Of a DNA stretch of 64,000 nt, positions 48,730-62,455 are shown piece by piece. Below the pieces are notes generated by a model. The model did not search any database and was not told where the DNA came from. It saw nothing but the letters and a program-made list of their open reading frames with translations. The stretch spans positions 38,596,625-38,660,624 of the forward strand of contig NC_089783.1 of NCBI RefSeq assembly GCF_040412425.1, written 5' to 3'. This DNA comes from Macrobrachium rosenbergii. Its lineage: Eukaryota > Arthropoda > Malacostraca > Decapoda > Palaemonidae. Positions within the stretch are counted from its first letter, which is position 1. Each line of letters opens with the position of its first letter. The position numbers and the translations under genes were made by a program.

Positions 48730-49385
48730 AAGAATCTGATTTCCACTGAACATAATAAATCAACCCAGTGCCTTTCATTTCCTTATACTCCACGGAAGTT
48801 CTTGGTCAGTGCAAAATGAATTTCTTTGAAAGCGTAATTTCTGGTGAGCATCGTAAATTCTGAAGTCTTGTGAATAACTTGGAACCAACGTCACAGTAAC
48901 TTCTCTCGAATATCACTGCTTTCATTGAATTTACACAATGGTAAATAATTCCGCTGCATTGAAGAGATTTACTGGAATTCGAACAATCATTATAGCGTGA
49001 ACACTGAAATGACTTGATGTTTAATTAAGCATTCTTCAAAGCTGAACCATAAATCATGCGTTACCACATTCATAAGTTACGCTAACTGACAGACTTATTG
49101 TAAATGGCATACATAAGTCAGCGTCACACAACGAGAGCTCTACTCCAGTTGACGTCAGCGTATTAAAAATGGAAACGGGAAAGAAATACAATAATCCCAG
49201 TGAATTTTCATCTAAAGAAGGTTCGTACAAATGTATGGCGGCAACTTATCACACACATATGAACAACAAGTTGAATACACGTCGACGATTTATTAGTAGT
49301 CCTAACCAGTGCTTCATATGATTATACAGCCTTAGCCTAAAGAAATTTTCATATCAGTACTAGTTTACTCAATATATATATATTG
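48730..49385. other. Gene-free stretch
   Basis: Nothing recognised. Confidence 0.4.
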
Positions 49386-49493
49386 AATCAATTTACATTT
49401 TTACCTATTTGCTTATTAATATGTTAATTTATAATATCTTTTTTCATAAGTGCTCTCTTCTGTCTGTGTTTCCAATTACCATCTGGTACTTCC

Positions 49494-49541
<48 letters not shown>
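49385..49541 (+). mobile_element. LINE 3' tail fragment, internally deleted, with (AAT)n
   Basis: CTGTGTTTCCAATTACCATC and TGGTACTTCCTAATAATAAT correspond to part of 41190-41240, joined directly to (AAT)n at 49494-49541. Confidence 0.5.
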
Positions 49542-49543
<2 letters not shown>

Positions 49544-49868
49544 TACACACAATCTAGATACATAAGATAACATGATAAAAATAATAATCGGCAGTATCCA
49601 CGCAGTTGCTGAAGAAGTAGAAAAAATAGAATTCATAATAACGGCAATGACAGTAATTATATGGAGAATAATTGCAAATAAAATCTAAAAAATTATAACA
49701 ATTAAAAATAGTTTGCAGACGATTAATTTCCAGCTAGGGGCCTTAAGTGGTTACAGAAGTCAGGTCCAGAAGGCTAAATATGAAAATTGAAAATAGCAAA
49801 ACTCTACAACGATATTAATCACAGTAATAATAAAAAAGGAAAATACCAATAATAACAAGAAACGTAGA

Positions 49869-49873
<5 letters not shown>

Positions 49874-49947
<74 letters not shown>

Positions 49948-49948
49948 G
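49874..49948. repeat. (AAT)n microsatellite
   Basis: About 25 units; no LINE tail recognised beside it. Confidence 0.95.
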
Positions 49949-50188
49949 GTTTTATTGAATATTATTGCTGCTCCAGCTGCATTTGTTTTGCAGAAGACTT
50001 TTTCTATTCACCTTATTGCGGACTTCTCTTCATTGGAGGCGAGTGCTAACAGCTCGCCTATATTTGTCATTTCATGGGGGGAAAATTGAAAAATCTGGAT
50101 TCTGCTTTTTTATATATTCTATACAGTTAGCATATTATGACTTATATTGCACTGGGGCAATATCACTCATTCCAGCGTTCCCATTGGC

Positions 50189-50440
50189 CTACCGTTGCGT
50201 GATGTCATGCCGACCGACATCATCGGTAGTTTGGCTGCTATTGGGCGGAGGATGAATGATGTCATTATTTACTCTTTCTTTCGTAGTCGGGGGGTTGTCT
50301 CGAAGGGCGCCTCGCTCATCAGGGGCGTCTCCATTCTCAGGGTTGTCATTTTCAGGTATCTGTTGGATTTGGTGGGTGTTCGGCATTGCTCTTCTCGAGT
50401 TCGAGACATCAGAAAGAAAGCTCTTTTTTTTATTACGCAA
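50189..50440 (-). other. Unidentified Asn/Asp/Pro-rich open frame
   Basis: Eighty-three codons with a protein-like but low-complexity composition (ENDNPENGDAPDERG, IIHPPPNSSQTTDD) in an otherwise AT-rich region. GC content is higher than the flanks. Perhaps the tail of a mobile-element protein; no motif identifies it. Confidence 0.25.
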
Positions 50441-50459
50441 TATTTATCGTCAGCAATGT

Positions 50460-51860
50460 GAGTATAACCTTGGATATTGCTGGGTATCTCAAATAGCCTA
50501 ATTAATTTGAAATCTGGAAAAAAAAAATCAAAAGCAAGTTTTCTATTTATTCAATCTACAGGTGACTTCCCTTTCTTCCACAAGTCCCTTGTTTGCCTGT
50601 CTGTTGGTGTGTCTTCAAGAAACTGGATACCAGGATATCATCTTCCTACCTAATCTGTCCCAACATATGATCGTGACTTCAAATATCCCGATTGTGTAGA
50701 TCATTTAATTAACTTAATTATAAATTTTCCTTCACATTTGCCTGAGTTAAAGGCTGAAAAGACGAAATAGATTGTTATCCCTTTGTTATTATACAATTTT
50801 TTATGAAAATTACTATTTTGACTAATTTCAAGACTTCTGATTTCTTCGAAAAAGATCCATCATGTTAACCGTTAACAATTTTAAGGAACAATTTACTGAA
50901 AACTTGAATGAATCTTCACGAGGGACTTAATGCTTGAGAACATTACAAATTCATAAACTGAATGATTTCAACATGGCAGCATATAAGAAAGTCTGAGCCA
51001 GACGTTTCTTGAAGAAAGATTGTGAACGTATATTGCGGCAAAAATGAATACGCTCTAGCTTTCTATATCGGATATTATATAAATATGGTTAAAACAACAA
51101 GAGTTCAAGAAAATATTTGAGTATTTCCACACACACTGAAAAATAAATCCCATATTACATAATTAACGAACCTAACTTCACATTCACTTATTGATTAAAC
51201 ATGATTCACTAATATATCATGACATTACACAAGCCTAAGGGAAAAAGGGTAAATAATTTTCTTGGAATGCGGAAATTTTCGAAAAAAAATCTACTTATCT
51301 ACTTTTTCACTGTAACGGAGTTGCGAAACATATATCACTGTGAAACGCTGATTTTTTTGGAAATAATTTTACTTCTTTATGATTTTAAGAAGGCGCTACA
51401 TATAACAACGTTATTTTCCTTTCCTTTTCCTATTAAACGAACGTCAGAGATCTTATGCCACACGGACTGGAGGCGAAAGCGTTCCACTTCTCTCTAAGGG
51501 GTTCCAACGCTTAGCCTGGGCGAAAGAACGAAGCTGAAGCAACTGTTTGAAGAAAACCAATTAGCGTTCTTTTTCTGCAATTCAGTGCCAGGGTTTTCCT
51601 CCTCATGATATTGCCCGAGGTAATTGTTCCCGGATTAAAGATGACGTGCCAAAGTTTAAAGGATCCCTTGGTTAACAGCGGAGGGAAGGAGGGGGAGAGA
51701 GAGCCCCACCAAAAGAAAAGCTCCGAGAGGAAATAAAAGAATTTGGCCGAGATATCGCGGGAGGAAGACCCTTCTTCCTCCTACTGCTACGTGCATGAAT
51801 AGACGTTAAGATTTTGGGAATTGTGCTGCTGCGAGAACTGAAAAAAGGATTTCGATTCCC
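50460..51860. other. Gene-free stretch
   Basis: Nothing recognised apart from homopolymers. Confidence 0.4.
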
Positions 51861-51866
51861 TAATAC

Positions 51867-51867
<1 letters not shown>

Positions 51868-51930
<63 letters not shown>
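51868..51930. repeat. (GA)n microsatellite
   Basis: Borders the left copy of a direct duplication. Confidence 0.95.
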
Positions 51931-51933
<3 letters not shown>

Positions 51934-52244
51934 TTTTGAGCCCACGGCGATAAGGAGTATCGATCTAACCTGTTCTCGGATGAAGAATTCAAAATGCAAA
52001 AGACGCAGTCGGGCATTTTGGCGTGAATTTATGATACATCTAGACTTCCCTTTTTAAAAAGATGAGAGATTGTAATTAATCATAATGGGCATAAGCTCTA
52101 AAAACTCAATTTTATTGATATTCCGCAATGACTTCAGCAAAAATTTAAGCAGGTGACAGGTTCGTCAAAAAAAAAATTGAGTTCAATTCCATATCAGCTC
52201 TCCATATTACGTTATTTTTGTATTCATTCAAATACGAAAGAGAG
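51931..52244 (+). repeat. Direct duplication, left copy
   Basis: Matches 55079-55384: ATTTTGAGC, TTCTCG, CATTTTGGCGYGAATTTA, GGGCATAAGCTCTAAAAACT, ATTCATTCAAATA. Both copies begin after (GA)n and end at a GA tract. Confidence 0.8.
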
Positions 52245-52286
52245 ACCTTACAGACCTTACAATTCGTTCGGGTTGCCCCAGGTCCC

Positions 52287-53264
52287 TCAGTGTGAGGCGC
52301 CTTTGATGTCTACCAGAGAGTTGCTAACGCATCTTCCGGTATATTTTGCATCTTCCAGTCTTGGATGGTCTGGGATGCATCTTAGATATTTGTCGAGCTT
52401 ATTCTTAAAAACATCTACGCTCACTCCTGTTATGTTCCTCAGATGAGCTGGTAGCGCATTGAATAGACGTTGCATTATCGATGCTGGTGGGTGGTGGATT
52501 AATGTCCTGTGTGCTTTCCTTAATTTTCCTGGTATAGTTTTTGGCACTATTAATCTACCTCTGCTTGCTCTTTTTGATAATTTTAGTTCCATGATGTTTT
52601 CGGTAATTCCTTCTATCTGTTTCCATGCTTGAATTACCATGTAGCGTTCTCTTCTCCTTTCAAGACTATATAAATTTAAGAATTGTAGTCTTTCCCAGTA
52701 GTCAAGGTCCTTAACTTCTTCTATTCTAGCTGTAAATGACCTTTGTACACTCTCTATTTGTGCAATGTCCTTTTGGTAGTGTGGGTACCATATTATATTG
52801 CAATATTCAAGTGGACTACGTACGTACGTTTTATAAAGCATAATCATGTGTTCAGCTTTTCTTGTTTTGAAGTGCCGGAACAACATTCCCATTTTTGCTT
52901 TGCATTTTGCCAATAGAATTGCTATTTGATCATTGCATAACATATTCCTATTCAACATCACACCAAGGTCTTTAACTGCTTCCTTGTTTGTGATTGTCTC
53001 ATTATTAGGTCCTTTATATGCATATAGCATTCCTACTTTATCACCATAGTTCATTGATTCAAATTCATCAGAGTTAAATACCATCCTATTTATCTCTGCC
53101 CATTTATATATTTTGTTTAGGTCTCTTTGTAGCGAGTTCCTATCTTCATCACAAGCAATTTCTCTACTTATTCTTGTGTCATCTGCGAAACTTCTTACTA
53201 CTGAGTCCTTAACATTACTGTCTATGTCTGCAATCATAATCACAAACAGCAATGCAGCTAACAC
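52287..53264 (-). pseudogene. LINE RT, catalytic FADD and C-terminal part
   Basis: An uninterrupted 325-codon frame: LLFVIMIADI, RSFADDT (catalytic Asp pair), WAEINRMVFN, KDLGVMLNRN, then the conserved tail SPLEYCNIIWYPHYQKD and LFNALPAHLRNI. It ends at TAA. Part of a frameshifted polyprotein, so not functional as written. Confidence 0.88.
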
Positions 53265-53367
53265 CGTACCCTGTGGTACACGGATATTACCGTAGCTTCA
53301 TCCGATTTCTCATCGTTTGCAATCACTATCTGTTTTCTGTTTTGCAAAAATTCTTTTATCCATCTTC

Positions 53368-54014
53368 CTACTTTGTCAACAATGTTATGTTTTCTAATTT
53401 TTTCGCTAATATATTATGATCTACCTTGTCAAAAGCTTTTGCAAAGTCTAGGTAAACCACATCTGTATCTTTTTCATTTATCATATTTTTATATATGCTT
53501 TCATGGTGGACTAACAGTTGGGTTTGTGTACTTTTTCCAGGTACAAAACCATGTTGTCCTATATTGAACAATCTATTTTTCATTAAATGTTTCATTATAT
53601 TTTTTTCATTACCCTTTCATATACTTTCATAATATGAGATGTCAGACTCACAGGCCTATAATTACTTGCCTCTAGTCTTGAACCACTTTTGAAAGTAGGA
53701 GTAATATATGCTAATTTATGCTCATCATAAATCTTGCCTGTATCTATACTTTGTCTTAATAATATTGCTAGCGGCTTTGCAATTGAATGAACCACTTTCT
53801 TTAACAATATGGCAGGTACTCCATCTGGTCCTGCTGCTGATCCATTTTTAATTTCATTAATGGCCTGCACAATATCGGCTTCTGTAATATCTATATCTGA
53901 TAAGTATTCAGTATTTTCATCTCTTATTTCTGTATCATTATCTTCATTGTCAATTCTAGGTGTAAATTCACTCTTATATCTTTCTGCTAATATGTTACAT
54001 ATTTCCTTTTTCAT
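53368..54014 (-). pseudogene. LINE RT, N-terminal part
   Basis: Two frames joined by a frameshift near 53595: 54014-53595 (ITEADIVQAINEIKNG, GPDGVPAILLKK, SNYRPVSLTSHIMKVYERV) and 53595-53368 (GQHGFVPGKSTQTQLL, YLDFAKAFDKVDH). These are RT motifs 1 to A. Confidence 0.85.
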
Positions 54015-54065
54015 TCGTTAATCACCCTTCAATTCTTAGAGGGCCTATTTCTACTCTTATTTTAT

Positions 54066-54985
54066 TCATCTTTTTGCATATGAATAAAAAATTTTAGGGT
54101 TTTGCTTGATATTTTGTAGTGTCATTTCTTCTAGGTTCCATTTTTCATTTTCTTTTGATTGTATAATCTTTTGTTCTGCATTTTCTATCTTACTTTTAGT
54201 TCCATCACTTTCCATGCATTCTTTTCTTTTGCAAGAGCTTTTTTCCACTTTCTAATTTTCTGGAACAAGATCCTTCTGTCTCTTGGAATTCGTGACTGAT
54301 GATTACTTTTTCTTCGGTATATATTTTCCACTATTTCCTCTAATATTTTATATAATATATCAGTATTTACCTGTATATCATCACTTACAAATATGTTTTC
54401 CCATTCTTTGTTTAATTCTTCATTTATTTTTGACCAATTTATATTCTTACTATAGAAATTGTATTTTCCATATCCTTCCCATTTTTCGTCTCTTGCTTTT
54501 CTCTGTTTTCGTATGTTCTGGAACGGACTGTTAGTTCTATGACATTATGGTCCGAAATACTCGTGTTATATACTATTATTTCTTTAACATAGTTCACCTC
54601 ATTCACAAATACTAGGTCTAAAATATTATCCTTTCTTGTTGGTAGGTGATTTATTTGCTGAATGTTATGTTCTAGTAGCATATCTAATAGCTTTTCAAAT
54701 TGCCTCTTATCTTCTGCACTACTATTGCTCTCTTTTTATATGTATAAATACAACCACAGTCTCCTATTCGTTCTTTCCATTCTACAAAAGGAAATTTAAA
54801 GTCTCCGGTTAGGAGTATAGTCCAGTCCTTGTGATTTCTACATATTTCATCCAATTTTTCAATTATTATGTCAAACTCTTTAGTATTAGGGGTCTATATA
54901 TTACAATGTTCACTAATTTTTCAGATTCAAATTCTACCGCTATTAATTCACATTCTGTGTTACTTATTTCTCACAGATTTTTCCT
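54066..54985 (-). pseudogene. LINE endonuclease C-terminal part and linker
   Basis: 54681-54439 carries NHLPTRKDNILDLVFVNE and SDHNVIELTV (the Ser-Asp-His end of APE-type nucleases). 54800 up to 54985 holds GDFKFPFVEW and earlier fragments. 54248-54066 is the linker to RT. Confidence 0.75.
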
Positions 54986-55027
54986 TGATTGGCATCTCTC
55001 CCATATATCGCGGTTCCCCCTTGATTG

Positions 55028-55029
<2 letters not shown>

Positions 55030-55078
<49 letters not shown>
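55030..55078. repeat. (GA)n microsatellite at the LINE 5' junction
   Basis: GA array starting right after TTGATTGATT. Confidence 0.95.
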
Positions 55079-55082
<4 letters not shown>

Positions 55083-55376
55083 TTTTTGAGCTAGAAGCAA
55101 GAGAGAATATCAATCTAACTTGTTCTCGAGTGAATAATTCAAAATACAAAATACGCACTTGAACATTTTGGCGCGAATTTAAGATAAATTTAGATTTTCC
55201 TTCTTCATAGGTTAGTAGTTGTAATTAACAATAACGGGCATAAGCTCTAAAAACTGGCAATTTTATTGTTATTCCGTAATGGCTTCAGTAAAAAATTGAA
55301 GCGGAAGTCAGGTGTATAGAAATTTGAGGAAAATTCAAGGTTAACTCTTAATAATACGTTTTCTTTGCATGCATTC

Positions 55377-55384
<8 letters not shown>
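55079..55384 (+). repeat. Direct duplication, right copy
   Basis: Matches 51931-52244; the LINE lies between the copies. Confidence 0.8.

Positions 55385-55455
<71 letters not shown>
55383..55455. repeat. (GA)n microsatellite
   Basis: About 36 units. Confidence 0.95.
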
Positions 55456-55460
<5 letters not shown>

Positions 55461-55581
55461 CGTCATTTTCAGTGGGATACACTAAGATAAATGGATTTGT
55501 AGAGCGAGAAAGAGGAGGAGGGAGAGACTGTCTCGAAAGATAACACCATAACTAGTGCAACACTTACTGAGATAAATGGAT

Positions 55582-55584
<3 letters not shown>

Positions 55585-55650
<66 letters not shown>
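55585..55650. repeat. (GA)n microsatellite
   Basis: About 33 units. Confidence 0.95.
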
Positions 55651-55653
<3 letters not shown>

Positions 55654-55739
55654 ATATAGTGACGCAAATGAATAAAAAAAACGGTGGCTGGAAGCATGTT
55701 TGACTCCTCGGAAAGCACTTACTATTCAGGTTAAAAAAA

Positions 55740-56446
55740 AAAAGAAACATGTATGATAAAACATGTTAAAAAGAACAATTTTTACAGAAATAAAATTGCT
55801 CTCACTTTAACTTGATCCTGTGGTTTTACTTAACAGGTTTGAATTAGCTGTACTTTATGTAAAATAACTAATTTTTTGTTCATACTGAGCTCACCTCTGT
55901 AACTCAGTGAAATGTATACTTGACTTATATTGGAAAATATTCCATTGTTGACTTGAAAGATAACGTTTCAATACAAATCAAAGGGTGATTTTTATTTAAT
56001 CGAATGAGATTTCACTAGAATAATTCAGGTCCACTTATGGCTACTTTTCAGCCAGATCAACGTCAAGCAGTCTTCTAGTTTCTTATAAAAAGGAAACACT
56101 AAATGAACACTGGCAGGCAATACACTCCCAGGCAATAATGCTGAAGCCACCAAAATGCTTAGGAATATCTTTCATAGATGGTATTTCTCTTAAGTTAAGT
56201 ATATAATACTCTGTTCGAAACATATTGTTCCATTGTTAGCGAATATACAGATGTAAATTGAGGAACTCTTTAACGAGTGATAGTTTGTAATAACTCATTA
56301 ACAGCCCGCTGAATTGATGGTCACTGTAAAATTTGGATTTTCAATTTTTATTTGCAATTTTTTTTAACTGTAATTCTTATTTTTCATGCAGTTGCTACAG
56401 TTTTTGTTTTTGTTGAGTACTGCCACCTAATAATTGCGAATAAATA

Positions 56447-56542
<96 letters not shown>

Positions 56543-57803
56543 TATAAATTGTGTGCATTAGTGAACGGATAAAAATAAAAAAATAGTTCCTCATTTGCAT
56601 ATTACTTATAAGATTAAGTAAACTGGTCGGTGCGATAAGTAAAGTGAAAAATTGAGCTCCATAATTTCGTCCATACAAAAAAAAAAAATCCCATAATGAA
56701 AATACCGTCGCTGGAAATTTTATCTCGTTTAATTAGCCTAAAAAAAATTTTTAAATGACTTTAATTAACATAAAAAATAGCAGAAAAAAAATCTAAGTGC
56801 TATTATAGATAATGACATAAATGACACCAACATAAACAACATCAAGAACAGCAGTAATTGCCAAGATAATGAAGTGATAAAAGATGATTAATTTGATGAT
56901 GATGATGTGAGAACCGTTGGTCGAGCAGTGCTGTATATTGTTTGCAAATGAAGTATAATTCATTATATCATCATACAGTTAACATAACTAATTAAATTAT
57001 TATGAAACATGGGAACTACCTTAATTTCTGTATCAGATATTTACAAAAAATCATTTCGATTGTTGTTACATTGTAGATTTTAATAATCTTAATAATTATT
57101 TGACATTATGAGAAGATTACCGCTTGAATGAACAATGTCAAGAAAATATCCTGGATTTAGTTCACTTTTCTCAAATTACAGACATTTTTATTCATACACT
57201 GCCTCGAAATTCAGACTCCCGAATAATTACGGTGACCTTAACTATTCAGAGGCTTAAAGCTATTCTCGGCATAACCATTTAATGATTAAAATTAGATCGC
57301 CGTCCCGTTTCTGCACAATAGGGCAATGGAGCTTATTACAAATTACATAGATAATGAATAGCCCTAATGGAAATAGCTCGACAGATGGGATTCTTCCTGG
57401 AATCACAAATGGGGAAAAATGACAACGGCTGAAACTCACAATTCGAAACGACAGATTCGTGCTGTGCAATATGGCAATTTCTCTCTCGATTTTGACGAAT
57501 CTCTCTGCCTGGGATTTAGGCCATAGTTTGTGTTATCGGTACTGTTCTGTATTTCTGGTGATCCGCAATTATGATTTAAATTGGGTACGATCTGATTACT
57601 GACGTTTTACATTTTCGTAATTATCAAGATTATCAAACTTTGGCCTTTCTTTTATGATCATTGTTCATTAAAAGGACGACATTCACATTTATAGTACCTC
57701 TGCGTTTATTCTTCGCTGAGTAAGGCAGAATGCACAAAGTTACTATTTTTTTTTATATCGTCTTCTATGAAACTGAATAAAGACGTCAGTGAAACTGGTG
57801 ACT

Positions 57804-57808
<5 letters not shown>
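55740..57808. other. Gene-free stretch
   Basis: Contains only the (CA)n(TA)n array at 56448-56540; no coding signal. Confidence 0.4.
56448..56540. repeat. (CA)n(TA)n microsatellite
   Basis: Short CA then about 40 TA units. Confidence 0.95.

Positions 57809-57872
<64 letters not shown>
57809..57872. repeat. (GA)n microsatellite
   Basis: About 32 units. Confidence 0.95.
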
Positions 57873-57876
<4 letters not shown>

Positions 57877-58009
57877 CGTGTGTAAAGTGTTAAGACATGA
57901 AATGTTTGGCCCATGAGAGTTTGGAAGTCATGCAAATAAAATCTGTATTTTTATGGCCGTAATATCCAAGAACTAAATAGCCATTTTCCAGCGTAAACTA
58001 GTTACGCAA

Positions 58010-58330
58010 ACAATTTTTAAATATAAGACAAGGAATGCAATTTCGCATTAGTGCCAACAACGTATATATGAAGTAAAATATACGCAAAAAAATGTTTAAA
58101 TATAAGACAAGGAATGCAATTTCGCATTTGTGACAACATCTATATTTGAAATACAAATATACGCAAAATTTTTTTTTAAATATAAGACAAGGAACGCAAT
58201 TTCGCATTTGCGACAACAGCGTATGTTTGAAGTACAAATGTGCGCAAACAATTCTTAAATATAAGACAAGGAATGCAATTTCGCATTTGTGACAACAGCG
58301 TATACTTAAAAGTACAAATTTAAAAACGTC
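58010..58330. repeat. ~80-bp tandem repeat, 4 copies
   Basis: Unit core TTAAATATAAGACAAGGAA, TGCAATTTCGCATTTGTGAC, AACAGCGTAT; copies start near 58015, 58096, 58176 and 58254. Confidence 0.9.
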
Positions 58331-58555
58331 TTATGGTACCTATAGATAAGAAATCAAAGTGATAAAAGCAGTGTAAACTTATGTCTAATAGGAAAAAAAA
58401 TCTGGGCACGCATAGCACACGTTTTACGTGCAGCCTGATGCGAATATGAGAATGGAAGACCTCCCATGGTCATGATTTATTACGACACTTTAAATAGCAA
58501 TTAAAGAAATACTAACGTGTATACACACCCATGCATAAGCTTACATAAAGACACA

Positions 58556-58563
58556 AACACACA

Positions 58564-58655
<92 letters not shown>
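58556..58655. repeat. (CA)n(TA)n microsatellite
   Basis: CA 58556-58616 then TA to 58655. Confidence 0.95.
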
Positions 58656-58657
<2 letters not shown>

Positions 58658-59044
58658 AACATCTCACACGTCTCGAACTTTCGACCTACCCAACAAACAA
58701 CCTCTCGCTGCTGGGAGAAAGGGCGTTGGGTCTGGTATGATACATGTACCATACGCTACCGGGTTCACAACTATTAAGCTGCACATGTCGTTCAATATCC
58801 AATTCGCTGTACTTCGGGAATATCACTGAAGGTGAATTATAAATGATATATGATTCTGTACCTGGGAAACAGAAACGCCAGACAATACATATCAGCGAGT
58901 TTCAGTCGAAGTGCCAAGAACTATGCCATCAAGAGAGGTATAAATTGATATTCCCTGAGTAGAGAGGATTAGATATTAAACGACATTTGTAGCTTAATAT
59001 TTGTGTATATCAAATGTCACAGAGATGTAAAAAAATTTCACATA

Positions 59045-59260
<216 letters not shown>

Positions 59261-59304
59261 GCACAAAAATTTTATTTGATTTTAGTAAGTAACGTTTTTT
59301 ATGG

Positions 59305-59308
<4 letters not shown>

Positions 59309-59369
<61 letters not shown>

Positions 59370-59370
59370 C

Positions 59371-59461
<91 letters not shown>
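59309..59461. repeat. (TA)n microsatellite with CATA core
   Basis: TA arrays around ACATACATACATACAT. Confidence 0.95.
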
Positions 59462-59464
<3 letters not shown>

Positions 59465-59466
<2 letters not shown>

Positions 59467-60495
59467 CTGAGGGAGAACAGAAAAGCGTTAAATTACGGGT
59501 AGTTATGACTGTGCAGAGAACTACCGTATGTATATAAGACGTTTTGAATCACAGGTATTTAAGAACATGGTGTTAACTGAAAAATCTATAAATATTTGTA
59601 AAGGAAATTTCTTACCTGGAAAATTATTCCGTAATACAGGCAATAACAAAACTTTGATTATACAGCATTAATTAATGCAATGTGTTATCTAAAATGAATG
59701 CTGTCAAACGTTCATTGCTAATTACATATTTCACGTAAGGTAATATGATCTAAAATTGTTTTATTTAATTTCACCTAATGTAAACAATACCGATATCTCG
59801 CTTCTAAGGGAGACGAAAAATGGAATTTCTTCTTGCATTTACATATCAAAGCAGCAGGCTGAACAAATACCACTTGAATCGAAACAGTTCCAATTTACTT
59901 GACAGTTTGTAATTTTCATTACACTGGGATTACAGATGGTAATGCAATAAAATAAAAAAAACCATCTAAGGAACAAATATCACCAATCCTTCCACTTCTC
60001 TAGCGTTTCATTTCACGCCATGCTTCGCTGTTATTTGCGAAAGGAGAATCCTTTAGCAAAAAAGCTAAAGTATGCAGCTTGTCGCTCATTAATATTGGAC
60101 AATTGTATTGCTCATTTCTTTAGCTGTCGATTAAAAAAATGTCTTTGTTTACAGATGTTGAAAATGAGCTGTCAATTTCCCAAACTTGAACTTTACTGAT
60201 CTCTGCGATACTTTATCTTTCTCACGCACCTTATACAGCTTGATTTCCATAAAGGTTTTGTAATATTTCGAATGTCTTCCAAGATGCCTGTGTAATTTTG
60301 TGTCCATTCCTCCAAGCATGTTTTCTTGCAATGGCGTATAAACAACACATCTCAATAGTGTAGAGAACATCACGATCTTAACATCCAGACTCATCACAGG
60401 ACAGGAAACTCCTTTTGATTCAGTTGAAAATATCATTCAGTTCTTCTTGCAGAAAGGAGGAGCAGATGAGTAATGTTGTATAAAAATGTTAATGG
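59465..60495. other. Gene-free stretch
   Basis: A 95-codon minus frame at 60149-60436 has no motif I trust. Confidence 0.35.
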
Positions 60496-60498
60496 ATA

Positions 60499-60806
60499 GG
60501 ATAGGAATATAAGATTTAACCCAAAGGCTAAGCACTGGGACCCACGAGGTCCTTCAAAGCTGATAGGAAAATTGAGAATAAAGGCCTGAAAGGTGTAACA
60601 GGAGGAAAACCTCACAGGTGCACTACGAAAAATTGTTAGGAGAGGGTGGAAAGTAAGATGGAAGAAAGAGAATATGAACGGAGGTACAGTAAAAGGAATG
60701 AAAGAGGTTGCAGCTAGGGGCCGAAGGGACGCTGCAAAGAACCTTAAGTCATGCCTACATTGCACCGCGTGAGGTGCACTAATGGCACTAACCCCCTACG
60801 GGGATA
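60499..60806 (+). repeat. ~300 bp dispersed repeat, copy F
   Basis: The most complete copy in the window: from GGATAGGAATATAAGATTTA to a terminal palindrome GCACCGCGTGAGGTGC and ACCCCCTACGGGG. Confidence 0.8.
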
Positions 60807-61122
60807 AAAACTTTAATGTTCAGTGAGGAACTAGGAATGAATCATTGACAGGTGAGCTGCTTATACAACTGCTACTCTGTGAAGACACCCTTAATATCCT
60901 AGGCAGCGAGGTGTCACTTACCAGCACTTACCAATGACAGAACAGTGCGAGTAAAGTAGGACACCTTATATTACATAATGTACTGAAGTTTTCCGTAGAG
61001 AGCAAGAATTTCACTATTAAGTTCAGAGGCTTTTATCTTTCCAGAGGGTTAAAAGGAAAACTAACATAGCAACATAATTGTTAAAATAAAAAAATTATTG
61101 GTAGCTTATGCAAAAGGATGAT

Positions 61123-61128
<6 letters not shown>

Positions 61129-61186
<58 letters not shown>
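61129..61186. repeat. (TC)n microsatellite
   Basis: About 29 units. Confidence 0.95.
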
Positions 61187-61189
<3 letters not shown>

Positions 61190-61401
61190 GAGTGCCCGTG
61201 TTATTATAATAAGCAAGCGACGCGAGACGATTTAGGAATATATCATTAAAACTCACAGAGCTTCTTTTGGCCTAAGTAATAGACTGAGGCGAGTCTCACC
61301 TATGGTGGCGATTGGTATGAGGTAAATAACTCAGTCCTTAAATGCTTTGTGAGATGTTACTGGTTAACACTTTCTGAATCCACCTTCTTTAAGTAAAAGA
61401 G

Positions 61402-61402
<1 letters not shown>

Positions 61403-61455
<53 letters not shown>
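61403..61455. repeat. (TA)n microsatellite
   Basis: Flanks the left arm of the foldback at 61455-61898. Confidence 0.95.
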
Positions 61456-61898
<443 letters not shown>

Positions 61899-62106
61899 AT
61901 TGGGATGAGGCTTGCAAGTCGCATACCCTACCCTTCGACTGTTCAAGGAGACTGCACTTCCACAGCACCTGGTATTTTTGGGCAGTCAGTCATCGAAGTA
62001 TAAACAGAAAAGTGCTTCATTGTTTTTTTTTTCATTCCCTGAATGCGCTTCGTATCTTTAACCTCTTTCAATGTAAGCTAATGATTTTTTAGCTCAAGAG
62101 AAATTC

Positions 62107-62455
62107 TCACGTTTGTGTCGACTATTATTAAACATATTTGTAGAATTTAAAAAATTATTTAAAAGTATGACCGAAGACACAAGCAGAATATAAATCACAA
62201 GTATCATTTTTCAGCTTTGAAGTCTTAACAGCATTACTAAAATAATTAAAGGAACTAGAGTTAAGTTACAAGAACTCATATCCATGTGTGTGTCGACTAT
62301 TATTAAACATATCTGCAAAGTCTAAAGCATTTTTATAAGCACGACCGAAGACGCAAGCAATATAAATCACAGGTATCATTTTCCATTTTTCAGATCTTAA
62401 CAGCATCACTGAAACATCAAAAGGAACTAAGTTGCATGAAATCATATCACCGATA
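62107..62455. repeat. ~173-bp tandem duplication, 2 copies
   Basis: Both copies contain TGTGTCGACTATTATTAAAC, GACCGAAGACRCAAGCA and AAAGGAACTA. Confidence 0.85.

Larger units (their letters stand above)
52245..55030 (-). mobile_element. Non-LTR retrotransposon (APE endonuclease + RT), 5'-truncated
   Basis: The minus strand reads from the endonuclease end (GDFKFPFVEWKE, LDLVFVNEVNYV, SDHNVIELTV) into RT (NGSAAGPDGVPAILLKK, GFVPGKSTQTQLL, VVYLDFAKAFDKVDH, FADDT) and a C-terminal region ending DIKGASH. This is the Jockey/CR1-type layout; the clade is not certain. The upstream end starts within the endonuclease beside (GA)n, so it is 5'-truncated. Frames break near 53285, 53370-53600 and 54015. 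The 3' end lies near 52245 in a GA-rich site. Confidence 0.88.

Noticed and set aside
60149..60436. 95-codon minus frame with a GRHSKYYK motif
   Set aside because: A vague resemblance to recombinase-like tails, but no catalytic residues and no neighbouring support.
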